From CAZDML01 sp964506645 (GTDB lineage: Bacteria; Elusimicrobiota; Elusimicrobia; 2-01-FULL-59-12), in assembly GCA_964506645.1 (NCBI GenBank), contig CAZDML010000040.1, positions 1 to 15,107 of the forward strand: a DNA stretch of 15,107 bases, written 5' to 3'. Shown here piece after piece: positions 13,903-15,107 of the stretch. Every line of letters starts with the position of its first letter. The stretch's first letter is position 1. The position numbers and the translations under genes were made by a program. The notes beneath the pieces are model-generated. The model was not told the DNA's origin and made no database searches. It saw nothing but the letters and a program-made list of their open reading frames with translations.

Positions 13903-14085
13903 ATGCCATTTGTGCGTGTTGCGATGTTCCCGCGTCCTGCCGAAGTGAAAAAAGCGCTCGCCAAAGATTTAACGGAAGTCATTTCCAAACACTGCAACGT
14001 CCCGGCCGATGCCACGTGGATCGTCTTTGAAGATGTGGAGAAGGACCACTGGTCCATGGGCGGGAAGTTAAAGAGCGAAGCATGA
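13903..14085 (+). CDS. Small 4-oxalocrotonate tautomerase family protein
   Basis: The product has 60 residues, the length of one 4-OT subunit (hexamers of identical short chains). It begins MPFVRV; removal of Met exposes the catalytic N-terminal Pro. Arg11 of 4-OT probably corresponds to R in MFPRPAE. The Arg39 position is Trp (ATWIVFE) and Phe50 is replaced by Trp (DHWSMGG), so the substrate is unlikely to be 4-oxalocrotonate itself. The physiological substrate is unknown; an enol-keto tautomerase is inferred from the family. AAGGAGGG overlaps the mnmE stop and lies only three bases before the ATG, the strongest ribosome binding site in the plus operon. Its TGA overlaps the ald ATG (ATGA), so the two are translationally coupled. 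Confidence 0.85.
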   Translation: MPFVRVAMFPRPAEVKKALAKDLTEVISKHCNVPADATWIVFEDVEKDHWSMGGKLKSEA

Positions 14086-15107
14086 TCATTGGCGCTCCCA
14101 AAGAAATTAAAGATGGTGAATACCGTGTCGCGCTGACCCCCAGCGGAGCCGAAGCGCTGCACAAAGCCGGGCACAAGGTGCTTGTGCAAAAGGGCGCCGG
14201 CGACCCCGCGGGTTTTCCCGATGCCGATTACCGTAAAGCTGGCGCGAAGCTCGTGACGGCGGCCGCTGCCTGGTCGGCCGAGCTAGTTTTGAAAGTTAAA
14301 GAACCCCTGCCCAGCGAATTTCACTATTTCCGCGCGAATTTAAGTCTATTTACGTACCTTCACCTGGCCCCCAACCCCAGCCTAACAGACTCCTTAATAA
14401 GGAAGAAGGTCACGGCGATTGGGTACGAGACCGTTCAGGATGAAAAAGGACGCCTTCCGCTCCTGGAACCGATGTCAGAGATTGCCGGCCGAATTGCGGC
14501 ACTGATGGGGGCCTATTATCAAGCAAATCCGCAAGGTGGACGCGGTGTTTTGTTTGGTGGCATGCCCGGTGTACTGCCGGCGCATGTGGTGGTGCTGGGC
14601 GGCGGAACGGTCGGTGAGAATGCGGCGCGCGTGGCGGCCGGCATGGGTTCGCGGGTGACAATTTTAGAGCGGCGCGCCGAACGCATGCGATATCTCGATG
14701 AAATTATGGGTTCGAATGTCTCGACGCTGATGGCCGATGCGGACGCCGTGCGTAATGCGGTGCTCGCGGCCGACATTTTAATCGGCGCCGTGCATGTCCC
14801 CGGCGCACGCACACCCCTTCTGGTCGATCGCATGCTCGTTAAGAAAATGAAACCGCGCAGCGTGATCGTCGATGTCGCGATTGATCAAGGCGGGAGTGTG
14901 GCGACCTCGCGGCCGACCAGCCATTCCAAGCCGACGTTTGTGGCCGAAGGCGTTCTGCACTACTGCGTTCCCAACATGCCGGGGGCTTTTGCGCGTACGT
15001 CGACCTTGGCCCTGACCAATGTGACGCTCCCGTATGTGCTTCAAATGGCCCAGCAGGGGCTGCCCGCGGTGTTTCAAACGTCTAAAGATCTTTCCAATGG
15101 CGTGCAG
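14082..15107 (+). CDS. ald: Alanine dehydrogenase, 3' end beyond the window
   Basis: The enzyme interconverts L-alanine and pyruvate plus ammonia with NAD. 342 of about 370 codons are visible without interruption. It begins MIIGAPKEIKDGEYRVALTP, with substrate-binding Arg15. Further motifs: VLKVKEPLP (residues 71-79, active-site Lys), LFTYLHLAPNP (90-100, catalytic His), PLLEPMSEIAGR, the NAD-binding GGGTVGENAARVA, SVIVDVAIDQGG with catalytic Asp, and VPNMPGAFARTSTLALTN near the end of the visible part. The ATG overlaps the tautomerase stop by four bases. Ald could supply alanine for peptidoglycan or use alanine as a nitrogen and carbon source; direction cannot be told from sequence. Codons near 14345-14410 (TTA, CTA, ATA, AGG) are less GC-rich than the surroundings. 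Confidence 0.96.
   Translation, partial: MIIGAPKEIKDGEYRVALTPSGAEALHKAGHKVLVQKGAGDPAGFPDADYRKAGAKLVTAAAAWSAELVLKVKEPLPSEFHYFRANLSLFTYLHLAPNPSLTDSLIRKKVTAIGYETVQDEKGRLPLLEPMSEIAGRIAALMGAYYQANPQGGRGVLFGGMPGVLPAHVVVLGGGTVGENAARVAAGMGSRVTILERRAERMRYLDEIMGSNVSTLMADADAVRNAVLAADILIGAVHVPGARTPLLVDRMLVKKMKPRSVIVDVAIDQGGSVATSRPTSHSKPTFVAEGVLHYCVPNMPGAFARTSTLALTNVTLPYVLQMAQQGLPAVFQTSKDLSNGVQ

Noticed and set aside
1..15107. tRNA, rRNA, CRISPR array, insertion sequence or prophage
   Set aside because: None was recognised; nearly all sequence from 1061 onward is occupied by conserved housekeeping genes, and no direct-repeat array or transposase was seen.

Overview
The window comes from a compact bacterial genome of moderately high GC. 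Neighbouring genes overlap by 1-40 bases, and several use GTG or TTG starts. The organism is probably Gram-negative: YidC carries a large periplasmic domain, there is an exported cell-wall amidase, and several small proteins have Sec signal peptides. I cannot assign a phylum from sequence alone. The style fits an uncultured lineage with a small genome (an Omnitrophota-like or other PVC-type bacterium is a guess).

Layout. (1) Positions 1-985, minus strand: three small exported proteins of unknown function. The first is cut by the window edge, the second is cysteine-rich and followed by a strong intrinsic terminator, and the third is very short. (2) Positions 1061-10164, minus strand: a tightly packed run read from right to left. 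In transcription order it encodes a lysine-tailed EF-Tu-domain-2-like protein, an N-acetylmuramoyl-L-alanine amidase, mnmG, ppc, purE, purK, pdxH and serS. serS also has its own extended -10 promoter, placed so close to the ATG that its transcript would be nearly leaderless. (3) Positions 10165-10269: a 105-base divergent control region. It holds a dyad symmetry, a TATAAT box, an 18-codon tyrosine-rich upstream ORF and two mutually exclusive RNA stems ahead of rpmH. (4) Positions 10270-15107, plus strand: rpmH, rnpA, yidD, yidC, mnmE, a small tautomerase and alanine dehydrogenase (ald, cut by the window end).

The plus-strand block is the classical rpmH-rnpA-yidD-yidC-mnmE cluster, without jag between yidC and mnmE and without dnaA or recognisable DnaA boxes upstream. 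mnmG normally follows mnmE on the same strand. Here it sits on the opposite arm, so the MnmE-MnmG tRNA-modification pair is split across divergent operons that share one control region. The minus-strand operon mixes tRNA modification, anaplerotic carbon fixation (PEP carboxylase), the PurE/PurK carboxylation step of purine synthesis, PLP salvage and seryl-tRNA synthesis.

Most genes are ordinary housekeeping genes. The points most worth a second look are the rpmH leader (small ORF plus alternative stems), the standalone EF-Tu-domain-2-like protein with a histone-like lysine tail, a Gln in place of the basic residue of the YidC translocation groove, the leaderless-looking serS promoter, and a 29-base near-perfect palindrome inside purK.
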